Assembly (NCBI GenBank): GCA_938083085.1
Contig: CALLKX010000013.1
Location: 1-64,000, forward strand
Source of the DNA: an uncultured bacterium
GTDB taxonomy: Bacteria; Planctomycetota; UBA1135; GCA-002686595
Direction of reading: 5' to 3'
DNA: 64,000 nucleotides
This document shows, piece by piece, positions 17,482 through 26,325 of the stretch. The translations under genes were made by a program, and so were the position numbers. Under the pieces are notes generated by a model. The model searched no databases, had not been told where the DNA came from, and worked only from the letters and a program-made list of their open reading frames with translations. Numbering within the stretch: the first letter of the stretch is position 1; each line of letters begins with the position of its first letter.

Positions 17482-18908
17482 TCCGTCACGGCGAGGAGGC
17501 CCACGCGGGCGCACCAGCCCATGTTCTCCGGCTCCCTGTCCGTCGTGTTCTCCGGGAGGTCCCCGGCGGAGTGGTAGTGCTCGTCGTAGTCGATGGCCAC
17601 GCGGTCGCGGTCACTCCATGACTCGCCGGGCATCCCGGCGGTCCGCGGCTGCTCGTCGGGCTTCCCCCAGGCGCTGGTGTAGAGGGTGACCGCGGGCAGG
17701 CCCTCGTCGCGGAAGCGCCGGGAGCCGCTGAAGACGTAGCTGTCCGTTCCGCCAAGGCTCTTGTTGGTGGCCCAGCGCGCGGGAAAGCCCGCCTCGCCGG
17801 CGCGGTCGGTGAGCACGCGCCCTGCCGAGGCGATGAAGCCGGCGTTCGCCTTCAGGTCGTCAGGTTCGACGTGGAGTCGCTGCCCCTTGGCGCCGTACCC
17901 GGCCTGATCGAAGTTCATCACCCCGATGACCCCGACGCCCAGATCGGACTCGAGGTAGGCGCGTGTCGATGCGATCTCCGTGCCCCAGATGGCAAAGCGC
18001 ACCTCGCGGCAGGGCGGCTCCAGGGCGCCGCTGGCCACCGCTGCGCTCCACGCCGCGGCGATCTCGAGGACGATGGCGACGCCGCTGGCGTTGTCATTGG
18101 CGCCCGGCCCACCGCTGTCCGAGTCCCCGTGGGCGCAGATGAGGAAGTGGCCCGCGGGCGCGTCCTTTGCGGCGGGCAGGGTCGCGACGACGGTCACGGG
18201 CTGCGCCTGTTGGATCACGGTCTCGAGGGCCCAGTCGAGCTCGACGGTCTTGCCGGCCGCGATGGCCGCGCGGAGCCTCGCGCCTTCGGGCGCAGAGATC
18301 CCGAACGTGGTGGCCTGCTCGCCGCGCCGCCGCAAGGATCGGCAGACCGGCCAGGCGCCGTCGATGGTGTTGGCGTCGTCCACGAGCACCACGTTGGACG
18401 GCGTGCCCTTGCGCCGGACACCCATGTAGGTGTCGGTGAGCAAAGCTGAGCCGCGCCCCGGTTCGGTCCGGGCGTCGCCCACTTGAAGGGGGATGCCGCT
18501 CCCGGCCCCGGCGGGAGAGAAGCCCCAGGGCCAGATCCGCTGGAGCGGGAGGGGCTCGTCGCCCTCGATGTTCGCGACCAGGCTCCAGGAGAGCTCCTCG
18601 TGACACCACTGCTCCCGCCCCAGCTGGCGCACGGTGGCGAGGCCCATGGCCTTGAAGCGCTTCTCGAGGAGCTTGGCGGCCCGCTCTCCCGAGGTGGTGC
18701 CGCCCATGCGCGCGCCCAGGGCCACGAGGTCTCGCACCGTTGCGGCGGCCCGCTCGCTGGAGACCCCTGCCACCAGCGGATGAGCGGGCGGCGTGGCCGG
18801 TTCTTGCGCCACAGGGGGCTGCGCCGGCTCCTGGACGAGGGCCGTGACGCTGGGGCGGGGCGAGGGCAGTACCGTCAGGGTGAGGAGGAGTGCGACGGGG
18901 TAGGGCAT
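17388..18908 (-). CDS. Secreted M28-family zinc peptidase
   Basis: A 506-residue protein with an N-terminal signal-like helix (MPYPVALLLTLTVLP) and a Gln/Pro/Ala-rich spacer. The M28 metal ligands can be read in order: His in ICAHGDSDSGGPGANDNASG (about 259) with the bridging Asp about 12 residues on, Glu in WGTEIAS (about 310), Asp in MNFDQAG (about 332) and His in HYHSAGD (about 444). M28 enzymes are exopeptidases that act on peptides outside the cytoplasm. The last 31 codons overlap the 3' end of the symporter gene on the other strand. The start ATG is divergent from the efflux lipoprotein gene. Confidence 0.88.
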   Translation of the reverse strand: MPYPVALLLTLTVLPSPRPSVTALVQEPAQPPVAQEPATPPAHPLVAGVSSERAAATVRDLVALGARMGGTTSGERAAKLLEKRFKAMGLATVRQLGREQWCHEELSWSLVANIEGDEPLPLQRIWPWGFSPAGAGSGIPLQVGDARTEPGRGSALLTDTYMGVRRKGTPSNVVLVDDANTIDGAWPVCRSLRRRGEQATTFGISAPEGARLRAAIAAGKTVELDWALETVIQQAQPVTVVATLPAAKDAPAGHFLICAHGDSDSGGPGANDNASGVAIVLEIAAAWSAAVASGALEPPCREVRFAIWGTEIASTRAYLESDLGVGVIGVMNFDQAGYGAKGQRLHVEPDDLKANAGFIASAGRVLTDRAGEAGFPARWATNKSLGGTDSYVFSGSRRFRDEGLPAVTLYTSAWGKPDEQPRTAGMPGESWSDRDRVAIDYDEHYHSAGDLPENTTDREPENMGWCARVGLLAVTDYLDGLEGTTGELPADDPAAEARSDEGRSSK

Positions 18909-19016
18909 GGGGGTCCGGATAATCGGGTGGCGAGGCCGGGAGGGATGGGGCGCCCGATCCTAAACTCCCCGTGCACGGGAGGCCCCGGATGGTCCGCCTC
19001 GCGCACCCAAACGATC

Positions 19017-20489
19017 ATGCCTACACTCCCCGGCCCCCTCATCGCAGCCCTCCTCCTCACCGCCGGCTGCGCTGGACCCAACGCGGCGGAGGCGCGCCCT
19101 GACCTCTCCTCGCTCCTGCGGGGTGACCTCCCGGAGGCCTGGACCCCAGCCGGTGCGAGCGGGGGCGGCTCGATGGCGAGCGATGAGGACGCCCGGCCGT
19201 TCTGGGAGACCTTCGAGGACCCGCTCCTGGACGGCCTCGTTGAGGAGGCGCTGATCCACAACCGTGACCTGCTGGCGAGCGCCGAGCGACTGAGGGGGGC
19301 GGCGGCCCGCTCGATGGTGGCTCGGTCGGCCCGTCGGCCTCAGGTGCAGGGGCGCGTCGATGGGTCGAGGCAGGATCAGGCCTTCGTCGGGTTCCCGTTC
19401 CCCGGCGGCCCCCTTCAGTCGGAGTACAGCCAGTGGTCGGCGGCCATCGACCTGTCCTGGGAGCTGGACCTTTGGGGCAAGCTCGCGGCTGGCGTGGACG
19501 CCGCCGAGGCGGAGGTCCAGGCGGTCATGGCGGACCTCGCGGCGGCGCGGCTGAGCGTGGCGGCGCAGGTGACGATCGCGTGGTTCGGGCTGCGCGAGGC
19601 GGCGCAGCAGGTGGCGTTGAGCGAGGCGACGGTGGCGACGTACGAGCGGAGCCTCAAGGCCATCGAGGACCGACATGAGGCGGGCCTCACGGGGACGTTG
19701 GACCTGCGCCTCTCCCAGGCCAACGTCGCGGGGAGCCGGGCGCAACTGGCGGGGGCGGAGCGAGCGCGCGAGGTCGTGGCGAGGCAGATCGAGGTTCTCC
19801 TTGGGCGCTTCCCCGACGCCGAACTCCGCAGCGAGGGGGCCTTCTCGGGCTTGCCCCCTGCGGTGCCTGCCGGGGTCCCGGCGGACGTGCTGTCGCGTCG
19901 GCCGGACATGGTGGCGATCGAGCGTCGCATGAGCGCCGCCGAGGCCAGCGCGCGGCAGGCGCGGCTGGACCGGTGGCCCTCCATCGCCCTGACCTCGAGC
20001 GGGGGCCTCACAAGCAATGACTTCAAGAGCCTCCTGGATGGTGACTTCGGGGTGTGGTCGTTGGCGGGGCGCGTGACGGCGCCCATCTTCGACGGCGGCA
20101 GGCGCGAGGCGCGGATCGACGAGTCGATGGCGGCGCTGCTCGAGGTGCGCGCGCTCTTCGCGTCGGCGGCCCTGCGGGCCTTCTTCGAGGTGGAGAATGC
20201 CCTCGCGGCGGAGACACTCCTGCTGGAGCGGCTCGGCCACCTTGAGGAGGCGGCTCGCCGTTCGAGGGAGGCCACCGCCCTTGCCGATGACCAGTACGAC
20301 CAGGGTCTCGTCGGCATCGACCTGGTGCTGGAGGCGCAGCGCCGGGAGCTGCAGGCGGAGTCCACCTTCCTGGAGGCCCGCCGAGAGCTCTACCAGAACC
20401 GGGTGGACCTCCACGTGGCGCTCGGGGGCGGCTTCATGGGAGCTGGGAGCGGCGATCCCATCGACGTGTCCGCGGCGACGGTCGACTGA
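19017..20489 (+). CDS. NodT-type outer-membrane efflux lipoprotein (TolC-like)
   Basis: The start was set at the ATG at 19017; the 178 track residues upstream are antisense of the M28 gene. The 490-residue protein has a lipoprotein signal with lipobox LTAGC (Cys18), the PFWETFEDPLLDGLVEEAL block and two long helical OEP repeats. It also contains the ELDLWGK and PDMVAIERRMSAAEASARQAR motifs of RND outer-membrane factors and a late APIFDGGRREARI repeat. It forms a trimeric exit duct with an inner-membrane pump and a periplasmic adaptor. Neither partner is next to it, so its pump is elsewhere or it works with the neighbouring exporters. Confidence 0.9.
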   Translation: MPTLPGPLIAALLLTAGCAGPNAAEARPDLSSLLRGDLPEAWTPAGASGGGSMASDEDARPFWETFEDPLLDGLVEEALIHNRDLLASAERLRGAAARSMVARSARRPQVQGRVDGSRQDQAFVGFPFPGGPLQSEYSQWSAAIDLSWELDLWGKLAAGVDAAEAEVQAVMADLAAARLSVAAQVTIAWFGLREAAQQVALSEATVATYERSLKAIEDRHEAGLTGTLDLRLSQANVAGSRAQLAGAERAREVVARQIEVLLGRFPDAELRSEGAFSGLPPAVPAGVPADVLSRRPDMVAIERRMSAAEASARQARLDRWPSIALTSSGGLTSNDFKSLLDGDFGVWSLAGRVTAPIFDGGRREARIDESMAALLEVRALFASAALRAFFEVENALAAETLLLERLGHLEEAARRSREATALADDQYDQGLVGIDLVLEAQRRELQAESTFLEARRELYQNRVDLHVALGGGFMGAGSGDPIDVSAATVD

Positions 20490-20582
20490 CCCGGACGGGG
20501 CGCCGGGTTCGTGCTGGGTTGGCGCAGCCTTCTCGTCGCCCTTGAAGCATCGCGGAGGATGCGCCGCTCGAACAGGTACAGC

Positions 20583-21488
20583 ATGAGCGCCCGTAGCACC
20601 GTCACCCCCGTCCGGATCGCGGTCACGGTCATGTGCCTCGTCTGGGGCTCCACATGGTTCGTGGTGCGTGAGGGGCTGAGCGAGATGCAACCCTTCGGGA
20701 GCGGGGGGATGCGCTTCTTCCTCGCCTGGCTGGTGATGGCGCTCATCGCGCCCGGGATCGCGGCCAGAGAGGGCGGCGGGCGGCCCACCTGGCGGCTGGT
20801 GGCGGTGATGGCGACGGGCAACTTCGCCATCAGCTACGGCATCGTCTACTGGGCCGAGCAGACCCTCCCGTCGGGCTTGACGGCGGTGCTGTGGGCGGTG
20901 TTTCCGCTGATGACGGCGGGGGTGTCCCAGCTCCAGGGGACCGAGGCGCGCCTCCATGGCGCCCAGTGGTGGGGCCTCGTGGTCGGCTTTGTGGGGGTGG
21001 TGCTGCTCTTCCTCACGGACGTCCGGTCCGTGGGCGGTGACGCGGTCGAGCGGGGCCTCGTGCTGCTCCTGAGCCCGTTGGTCTCGGCCCTCTGCACCGC
21101 GTATATCAAGCGCCACGGCGCTCACGTGAGCGCCGCGCTGCTCAACCGCTCTGCTCTCCTGCTGGGGAGCCTGATGTTGCTCGCGGCCGCCCTGCTCTTT
21201 GAAGGGGGCATCTCACCGCCCTCCACGGCCAAGGGGGCGCTGGGGGTCATGTACCTCGCGGTCTTTGGCACCGTGCTGACCTTCACCCTCTACTTCTGGG
21301 TGCTGCGCCAGGCGAGCACCGTGGCCCTCTCGCTGATTGCATACGTCACCCCGGCCATCGCGCTGGTGGTCGGCGCCAGCCTCGGGGAAGAGACCGTCAC
21401 GGGCTGGACGCTCGGCGGACTCGCCTTTGTGCTCATGGGCTGTGCGCTCGTCCTGCGGAGGCCCGCGGGCGCGGGCGCCAGAGCCTGA
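20583..21488 (+). CDS. EamA/DMT-family drug/metabolite exporter
   Basis: The start was set at the ATG at 20583 (MSARSTVTPVRIAVTVMCLVWGSTW), giving 301 residues and about ten membrane helices in two EamA repeats. The first repeat has LVWGSTWFVVREGL and MRFFLAWLVM. The second ends with VALSLIAYVTPAIALVVGASLGEETVTGW. Family members export amino acids, metabolites or drugs, or flip lipid precursors; the substrate is not evident. It follows the efflux lipoprotein and precedes pqiA, all on the plus strand. Confidence 0.88.
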   Translation: MSARSTVTPVRIAVTVMCLVWGSTWFVVREGLSEMQPFGSGGMRFFLAWLVMALIAPGIAAREGGGRPTWRLVAVMATGNFAISYGIVYWAEQTLPSGLTAVLWAVFPLMTAGVSQLQGTEARLHGAQWWGLVVGFVGVVLLFLTDVRSVGGDAVERGLVLLLSPLVSALCTAYIKRHGAHVSAALLNRSALLLGSLMLLAAALLFEGGISPPSTAKGALGVMYLAVFGTVLTFTLYFWVLRQASTVALSLIAYVTPAIALVVGASLGEETVTGWTLGGLAFVLMGCALVLRRPAGAGARA

Positions 21489-21513
21489 GGCGCCGATCGA
21501 CCCTGCGTTTGCC

Positions 21514-21519
21514 TAGACT
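21514..21519 (+). promoter_or_regulatory. Probable -10 element (TAGACT) for leaderless pqiA transcript
   Basis: TAGACT ends 6 nt before the GTG start at 21526. A transcript from this -10 would start at or next to the start codon, so the mRNA would be leaderless. No clear -35 was seen. Confidence 0.4.
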
Positions 21520-21525
21520 GGCGGC

Positions 21526-22155
21526 GTGGCAAGTCCAACCTCGACGCTGCCCCTCGCGGCCTGTCCGTGCTGTGGCCGAGTCTCGAAGCTGCCGGCGACG
21601 GTGGCGGAGGCGACCTTCAGCTGTGGCCGGTGCGGTGAGCCGCTCCCGCAGGCGAGCGGGGGCAGGCGTGGGCGAGAGGTGTCCTCGCGCGTGGCGTTGC
21701 TCAGCGCCACGGCCCTGACGCTGTTTCCCGCGGCGGTGCTCTTGCCGGTCTTCAAGGTCGAGCAGTTTGGCCGCGTGGTGGAGGCGAGCCTGTGGTCCGG
21801 CAGCCTCGGGCTACTCGGTCGCGGCGAGATCCTGGTTGGGCTGGTCGTGCTGGTTTGCTCCCTGTGCCTCCCGGTCCTGAAGCTCTCCTCGCTGCTCCTC
21901 GTGACGGCAGGCCGGCGCTGGCTCGCGGCTCATCATCGCCGCCTTGGATGGCGCCTGGTGGAATGGACCGGTCGCTGGGGCATGCTCGACGTGCTGCTCG
22001 TCGCGGTGCTCGTGGCCTGGATGAAGATGGGCGACCTGGTGGAGTTCACCGTGGGTCCCGGCCTCTGGGTCTTCGCTGCGGTGGTCCTCCTGAGCCTCAC
22101 AGCCTCCGCGCAATACGACCCCCACGCCCTGTGGGAAGACCCCGATTCCGCATGA
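21526..22155 (+). CDS. pqiA: PqiA-like membrane protein
   Basis: A 209-residue protein starting at GTG 21526. A small zinc ribbon comes first (CPCC at 13-16 and CGRC about 20 residues later). Four hydrophobic segments follow, with the PqiA-type GEILVGLVVLVCSLCLPVLKL and GMLDVLLVAVLVAWMKMGDL. PqiA-family proteins are inner-membrane partners of MCE-domain proteins in lipid transport or envelope maintenance. This one has a single PqiA repeat, whereas E. coli PqiA has two. Its stop overlaps the start of the MCE gene (ATGA), so the two are coupled. Confidence 0.88.
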   Translation: MASPTSTLPLAACPCCGRVSKLPATVAEATFSCGRCGEPLPQASGGRRGREVSSRVALLSATALTLFPAAVLLPVFKVEQFGRVVEASLWSGSLGLLGRGEILVGLVVLVCSLCLPVLKLSSLLLVTAGRRWLAAHHRRLGWRLVEWTGRWGMLDVLLVAVLVAWMKMGDLVEFTVGPGLWVFAAVVLLSLTASAQYDPHALWEDPDSA

Positions 22156-23633
22156 AGACTCCCGACGATCGAGCTCTCGAAGCCTCACTCCCCGACGCGG
22201 TGATCTCGCAGCCTGCAGGGTCTGCGGTGAGCGGGCGCTGGTGGATTCTCGGAGCGCTGGTGGGCGCGGGCATCTCGCTCTTCCTCTTGCTGCAGGGGGC
22301 GGGTCCGTCTGTGACCCTGGTCGCCCCCCACGGGCATGGGATCGGTCCGGGTGACCCCATTCGCTTTCAAGGGCTGGACGTGGGAGAGGTGGTGGACGTG
22401 CGCCTCGCCCAGGGCACTGGCGTTGAGCTTCAGCTGCGCTTTCGGCCAGAGGCTCAGGGGCTCGCGCGGGCCGGCACACGGCTCTGGATCGTCCGACCGC
22501 TCCTCTCGCTGGATGCTGTCACCGGGCTCGACACGCTTCTGGGGTCTCGTTACGTCAGCCTCGACCCTGGGCCCGAGGGTGCGGAGCGTCGCGACCGCTT
22601 CATGGCGCTGGCGGCGCCGCCGGTGGATGCGCTGAGCGGCGGTCTTCCTGGCCTGGACCTCGTGCTCGAATCACCCCGGCGCAATGGGATTCAACCCGGG
22701 GCCGCCCTCACCTTTCGCGGGGTCCCGATCGGCGCCGTGACGGCCGTTCAGCTCTCCAGTGATGCCACCTCCGTGGAGATTCACGTGACGGTGCGGAGCG
22801 GGTTTGCGAGGTTGATCCGGGAGCGGAGCCTGTTCTGGGAGATGGGCGGGGTCGAGGTGGACCTCACGCTCACGCGCGGGGTGGAGCTGGGCCTTGACTC
22901 CCTTCGCTCGGCGCTGGTGGGCGCCATCGCCGTCGCCACTCCACCGAATGGCGGAGAGGCCGCACCGGGAGGCTCTCGCTTCAAGCTCCACGAGGACGCG
23001 GAGCGAGAGTGGATGGAGTGGACCACGCCGCTTCCCATCGGAGACGATCTCCTACCGCGGAACGCGCGGGCGGGGGAGTCCTATGGCGGTGTCCTGAAGT
23101 GGAAGGAGGGCCGCATCCTCCGGACGATCGAGGTCCGCGAGGGCTGGTGCTGTGCGAGCCAGGCGGGGCTCATCGGGCCGCGGGATCTGCTGACCGTCCC
23201 CGAAGGCTCGACGCCCGAGAGTGCCATCCTCGAGGTGGCTGGGCAGCGCTTTGGGCTCGCCGAGCTCGAGGGGCAGGGGTTGGTCGCAGACCTCGCGCCC
23301 GGCCTGCGCCGCATCGCTCCGGCGGCCTTCGGGGATCACTGGGGCCTCCTCGCCGCCCGGGCGATCGGGGCGTCCCGCGAGCTCAGCGGACCAGAGGACG
23401 TCCTGGTGTTCGGGGCCCCGGGTTCGTCCCCGCTCGCCATCGACGCGTCGCGGATCCGGGAGGGGCCCGGAGGGGGGATGGTCGTGGCCGGTGGGCCCCC
23501 GGTGCCGGAGGGATGGCACGGTGGTCAGGTGCTCTCCAGAAAGGATGGCGCGCTCCTCGGGCTAATGCTGACCTCACCGGACGGAGGCGCGGCGCAGATC
23601 GCCCCGGTGCAGGTCGTGACCTCAGGGCGCTGA
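22152..23633 (+). CDS. MCE-domain (PqiB/MlaD-like) envelope protein
   Basis: The start was set at the ATG at 22152, overlapping the pqiA stop, giving 493 residues; the track ORF begins earlier in the antisense-rich pqiA region. One membrane helix (about 29-49) anchors the protein. A first MCE domain follows (SVTLVAPHGHGIGPGDPIRFQGLDVGEV), then a second (LDLVLESPRRNGIQPGAALTFRGVPIGAV). The region from about 300 to 493 is not a recognised MCE repeat and contains a beta-rich segment ending SRKDGALLGLMLTSPDG. E. coli PqiB has three MCE domains, so this is a shortened form with a different C-terminus. Confidence 0.85.
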   Translation: MKTPDDRALEASLPDAVISQPAGSAVSGRWWILGALVGAGISLFLLLQGAGPSVTLVAPHGHGIGPGDPIRFQGLDVGEVVDVRLAQGTGVELQLRFRPEAQGLARAGTRLWIVRPLLSLDAVTGLDTLLGSRYVSLDPGPEGAERRDRFMALAAPPVDALSGGLPGLDLVLESPRRNGIQPGAALTFRGVPIGAVTAVQLSSDATSVEIHVTVRSGFARLIRERSLFWEMGGVEVDLTLTRGVELGLDSLRSALVGAIAVATPPNGGEAAPGGSRFKLHEDAEREWMEWTTPLPIGDDLLPRNARAGESYGGVLKWKEGRILRTIEVREGWCCASQAGLIGPRDLLTVPEGSTPESAILEVAGQRFGLAELEGQGLVADLAPGLRRIAPAAFGDHWGLLAARAIGASRELSGPEDVLVFGAPGSSPLAIDASRIREGPGGGMVVAGGPPVPEGWHGGQVLSRKDGALLGLMLTSPDGGAAQIAPVQVVTSGR

Positions 23634-23685
23634 CGGGGCCCTGCCGGTCTTCTGGCCTCCTTCTGCACCGTCTGAGGAGGTCCCC

Positions 23686-23829
23686 ATGGCCTCGGCAGAG
23701 GTTTTCGAGGCCCGCTGGTCCAGCGCGGCGAGGAAGCCCCCGATGGCAGTTGTGGAAGGAAGCAGGGAGCTCAGGCGCGCAGCGTCAGCGGCTCCAGGGT
23801 TGTCCCAGGACGCCGTCGGCCACGGGTGA
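23686..23829 (+). CDS. Possible 47-residue small protein with strong Shine-Dalgarno
   Basis: Too short for the ORF track. An ATG at 23686 is preceded by AGGAGG with a 5-nt spacer, one of the best ribosome binding sites in the window. The 47-codon frame ends with TGA at 23827-23829. The peptide begins MASAEVFEARW and is rich in Ala, Arg and Ser, with no membrane segment or cysteine. It lies 52 bp after the MCE gene on the same strand. Chance occurrence cannot be excluded. Confidence 0.35.
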   Translation: MASAEVFEARWSSAARKPPMAVVEGSRELRRAASAAPGLSQDAVGHG

Positions 23830-24015
23830 AGAGAGTCTTTGGCCGACCGAGTGTCGCAGTCTTGTGCAGGGATTGCTCTCACCACTGGTGGGCTGGACAG
23901 CCTGTGGGCCCCGTGCATCAGCGCGGGGCCCCTTCATTGGCGGCCGGCGCCGCGTGGGCTCCATCTCCGCCGCGACTGGGGGGGGCCTTCTCGTCGGACG
24001 GGCCCCGCAGTCCCC
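23830..24015. other. Intergenic region, nothing recognised
   Basis: The 382-bp gap between the convergent MCE and kinase genes (23634-24015) contains only the small ORF above. No terminator hairpin with a T-run, repeat or RNA gene was recognised. ORF-track entries crossing it on both strands lack any family features. Confidence 0.4.
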
Positions 24016-26292
24016 TCAGCGGTTCATCCTGAGGTCGACCTCTGCCGCCGGGCGATGAGGAGCAACTTCTGGCACCTCGGGAGGGTCCTGCAGGAGGAGG
24101 GCGGAGAGCGCGTGGTCGCCGTTGAGGAGGAGGACCGTGAGCCGTCCCTGCTCATCCCGGTCGAGGCAATGGATGCCGTCCAGGGCGCGGGTCTCCAGGA
24201 TCAGGTTCTGGAGGGCACTGCGCTGGACACGGCCGCCCGGCCCGGCGGTCTCCATGGCGTACCTGGCATCGGACAGCAGCGAGATCCCCTCGGCATCTTC
24301 CAGCTTCGTTCCGAGGGGGATGACGTCCTCGGCCTCCAGGCTCTCCGCATAGGCCATGGCCGGGCCGGTGAGCGACAGGTCGTCGGGTTGGGCGAGAAGC
24401 AGGATCCGCGACCCGGCAGCGACCCGATGATCGGCGGGGAGCGCCATCATGGAGCCAGCCGGGCCGACCGTGGGCCGCGCGGCCCCTTCGGCAGCGACAT
24501 CGAAGGCTGCGGAGAGGCGCTCATGGTCGGCAGCAGCGCTGCGGTTGCGCTGGTCCTGGTCACGTGCCGTCATCAGGCCCGCGACGATGGCCGCCACCAC
24601 CGCGCAGGTGGCGAAGCCCCGGAGGGCCGCGCGACGACGGAGCCGTCTCGCGTCGCCGACCTCAGCGCGGGCATCGGCCCGCGCCTGCGCCTCCTCATGG
24701 CGTTGCTCGCTGGCGGTCGCGCGCTTCGACGCGAGGCCCGCGCGCTTTCTCGCGAGGGCCTCGCGGGTCCCCGCGATCTTCTCGGAGGCAGCTCCCAGGC
24801 CGCTGATCTCTGCCGTCAGGCCGAAGGCTCTGAAGCGTCGTACGTCCGGTTCGACGGACCGTCCGGCGGGCTCGCCACCCCGGGTGAAGCCGCTCTCCGC
24901 AGTGCCCACGTCGGGGGTGGACGCGGCTCTCTCGGAGGGCGTGGCGCCGGAGACCGACGGGAGCGCGGCGAGGGGGACCTTGTAGGGATCGGGCGCCCCG
25001 AGAAGCGCTTCTACATCGAGGAGCATTTCGTGCGCAGAGCCGTAGCGCTTGTCCACGTCAGCCATCGAGCGGCGCACGATCCAGCGCAGGCCCTCGGGGG
25101 CCTCCTTGCTGATGGACGAGAGGGAGCCGTGGGCGGGGAAGCTGTTCTCGACCATGGAGTACAGGACGGCCCCGGCGCTGTAGAGGTCGAACTTGACGCC
25201 GTCCACGTCCTGCACGCGTTTACCCGCGAGAGCGAGGCGGACGAGCTCGGGGTCACGGAAGAACTCCGTCCCGTGGGTGGTCAGGGTGAGCGCAGACTCC
25301 AGGGGAGTCACGAGCCCGAAGTCGACGACCCTCAGCCGGCCCTCTGAGACGAGGAGGTTCGAGGGCTTGATGTCCTTGTGCCAGAGGCCGCCTTGGTGGA
25401 AGCGCGTCAGGTGATGGCAGAGGTCACGGACGTAGCCGAGCACGAGAGACAGCTCGTCGTGTCCAAGCCCCTTGTCGCTGGAGCGCTGATGCAGGCGCGT
25501 GGTCTCGACGTCGAGGTCATGGCCGGGAACGAACGGCATGACGTAGTGGAAGGTCTCCTCGGTCGTCATGTGCTCGACCACGAGCCCCAGCCCACGGGCG
25601 GCCTCCAGGGCCCGGCTCTCGCGGACGATCTGAGGCACCGTCGAGCCGAAGCGTCGATCGAAGGCCTTGATCACGACCTGGCCGGGGACCTCGACGCCGC
25701 GTGCCGCCAGCTCGCTGATCTTGCCGCGGGTCGGGCGGGCGAGGAAGAGTCGTGCCCCCGACCCGCCCGCCCGGAGTTCATCCTCCACCTTGTAGCCGTC
25801 GAATCGCGCTGCAGCGGTCGCGGCCTCCTTGCTCCGGACCTGCGGCACCGCGGGCGCGGTCCGCGGCTCCTCCGCGAAGAGGGTGGGCGCCGCGACCTCG
25901 AGGCTCTCGGTCAACGCTCCGAGCCCAACGAGTCTGAGCGGGTGCCCGATGGCGACGCGGTACACACTGATCGTGAAGCCGTAGAAGGCGTCCTCGAATG
26001 CGCGGAAGTAGTGGCCGGCGGCGCGAAACCGAAGCAGCACGACGTTGGCCAGCATGAGGGGCAGCATGAACACGGCCGTCACGAGGTGTCCGACGGCCTG
26101 GGCCGAGTCGGTGATGACACCGCCGACGAAGCGGAAGGCGCTGCTGACCAGCCATCCGACTCCGGAGAACAGTCCCGAGAGCGCCCAGGTCAGTCCTCGC
26201 ACCACGTGGATCGCCAGCCAGACTCCCGCCACGGGGAGGATGAGCGCGACCCCGATGGCCAGGGCGAAGAGGATGAGGGCGGAGAAGGTCAT
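24016..26292 (-). CDS. Membrane serine/threonine protein kinase with N-terminal membrane segment
   Basis: A 758-residue protein. Residues 1-100 contain several hydrophobic helices. The kinase domain follows (about 168-440) with a degenerate glycine loop (RAGGSGARLFLA), VVIKAF lysine, HKDIKPSN catalytic loop (about 302, Lys in place of Arg of HRD) and VDFGL (about 322). A charged Ala/Arg/Glu coiled-coil-like region (about 505-570), a second membrane helix (GFATCAVVAAIVAGLM) and a C-terminal sensor-like domain follow. Planctomycete kinases usually put the kinase domain first, so the membrane N-terminus is unusual. The gene lies 33 bp downstream of a sigma factor gene, a common pairing in this phylum. 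Confidence 0.85.
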   Translation of the reverse strand: MTFSALILFALAIGVALILPVAGVWLAIHVVRGLTWALSGLFSGVGWLVSSAFRFVGGVITDSAQAVGHLVTAVFMLPLMLANVVLLRFRAAGHYFRAFEDAFYGFTISVYRVAIGHPLRLVGLGALTESLEVAAPTLFAEEPRTAPAVPQVRSKEAATAAARFDGYKVEDELRAGGSGARLFLARPTRGKISELAARGVEVPGQVVIKAFDRRFGSTVPQIVRESRALEAARGLGLVVEHMTTEETFHYVMPFVPGHDLDVETTRLHQRSSDKGLGHDELSLVLGYVRDLCHHLTRFHQGGLWHKDIKPSNLLVSEGRLRVVDFGLVTPLESALTLTTHGTEFFRDPELVRLALAGKRVQDVDGVKFDLYSAGAVLYSMVENSFPAHGSLSSISKEAPEGLRWIVRRSMADVDKRYGSAHEMLLDVEALLGAPDPYKVPLAALPSVSGATPSERAASTPDVGTAESGFTRGGEPAGRSVEPDVRRFRAFGLTAEISGLGAASEKIAGTREALARKRAGLASKRATASEQRHEEAQARADARAEVGDARRLRRRAALRGFATCAVVAAIVAGLMTARDQDQRNRSAAADHERLSAAFDVAAEGAARPTVGPAGSMMALPADHRVAAGSRILLLAQPDDLSLTGPAMAYAESLEAEDVIPLGTKLEDAEGISLLSDARYAMETAGPGGRVQRSALQNLILETRALDGIHCLDRDEQGRLTVLLLNGDHALSALLLQDPPEVPEVAPHRPAAEVDLRMNR

Positions 26293-26325
26293 GGTGGAGC
26301 GCGTCGGTGGAGCCTCGAGTTCGCC

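Noticed and set aside
18960-21125. 721-aa minus-strand ORF
   Set aside because: It is the antisense of the NodT-type efflux and DMT genes; the translation is His/Arg/Pro-rich without family motifs, as expected from GC-rich codon bias.
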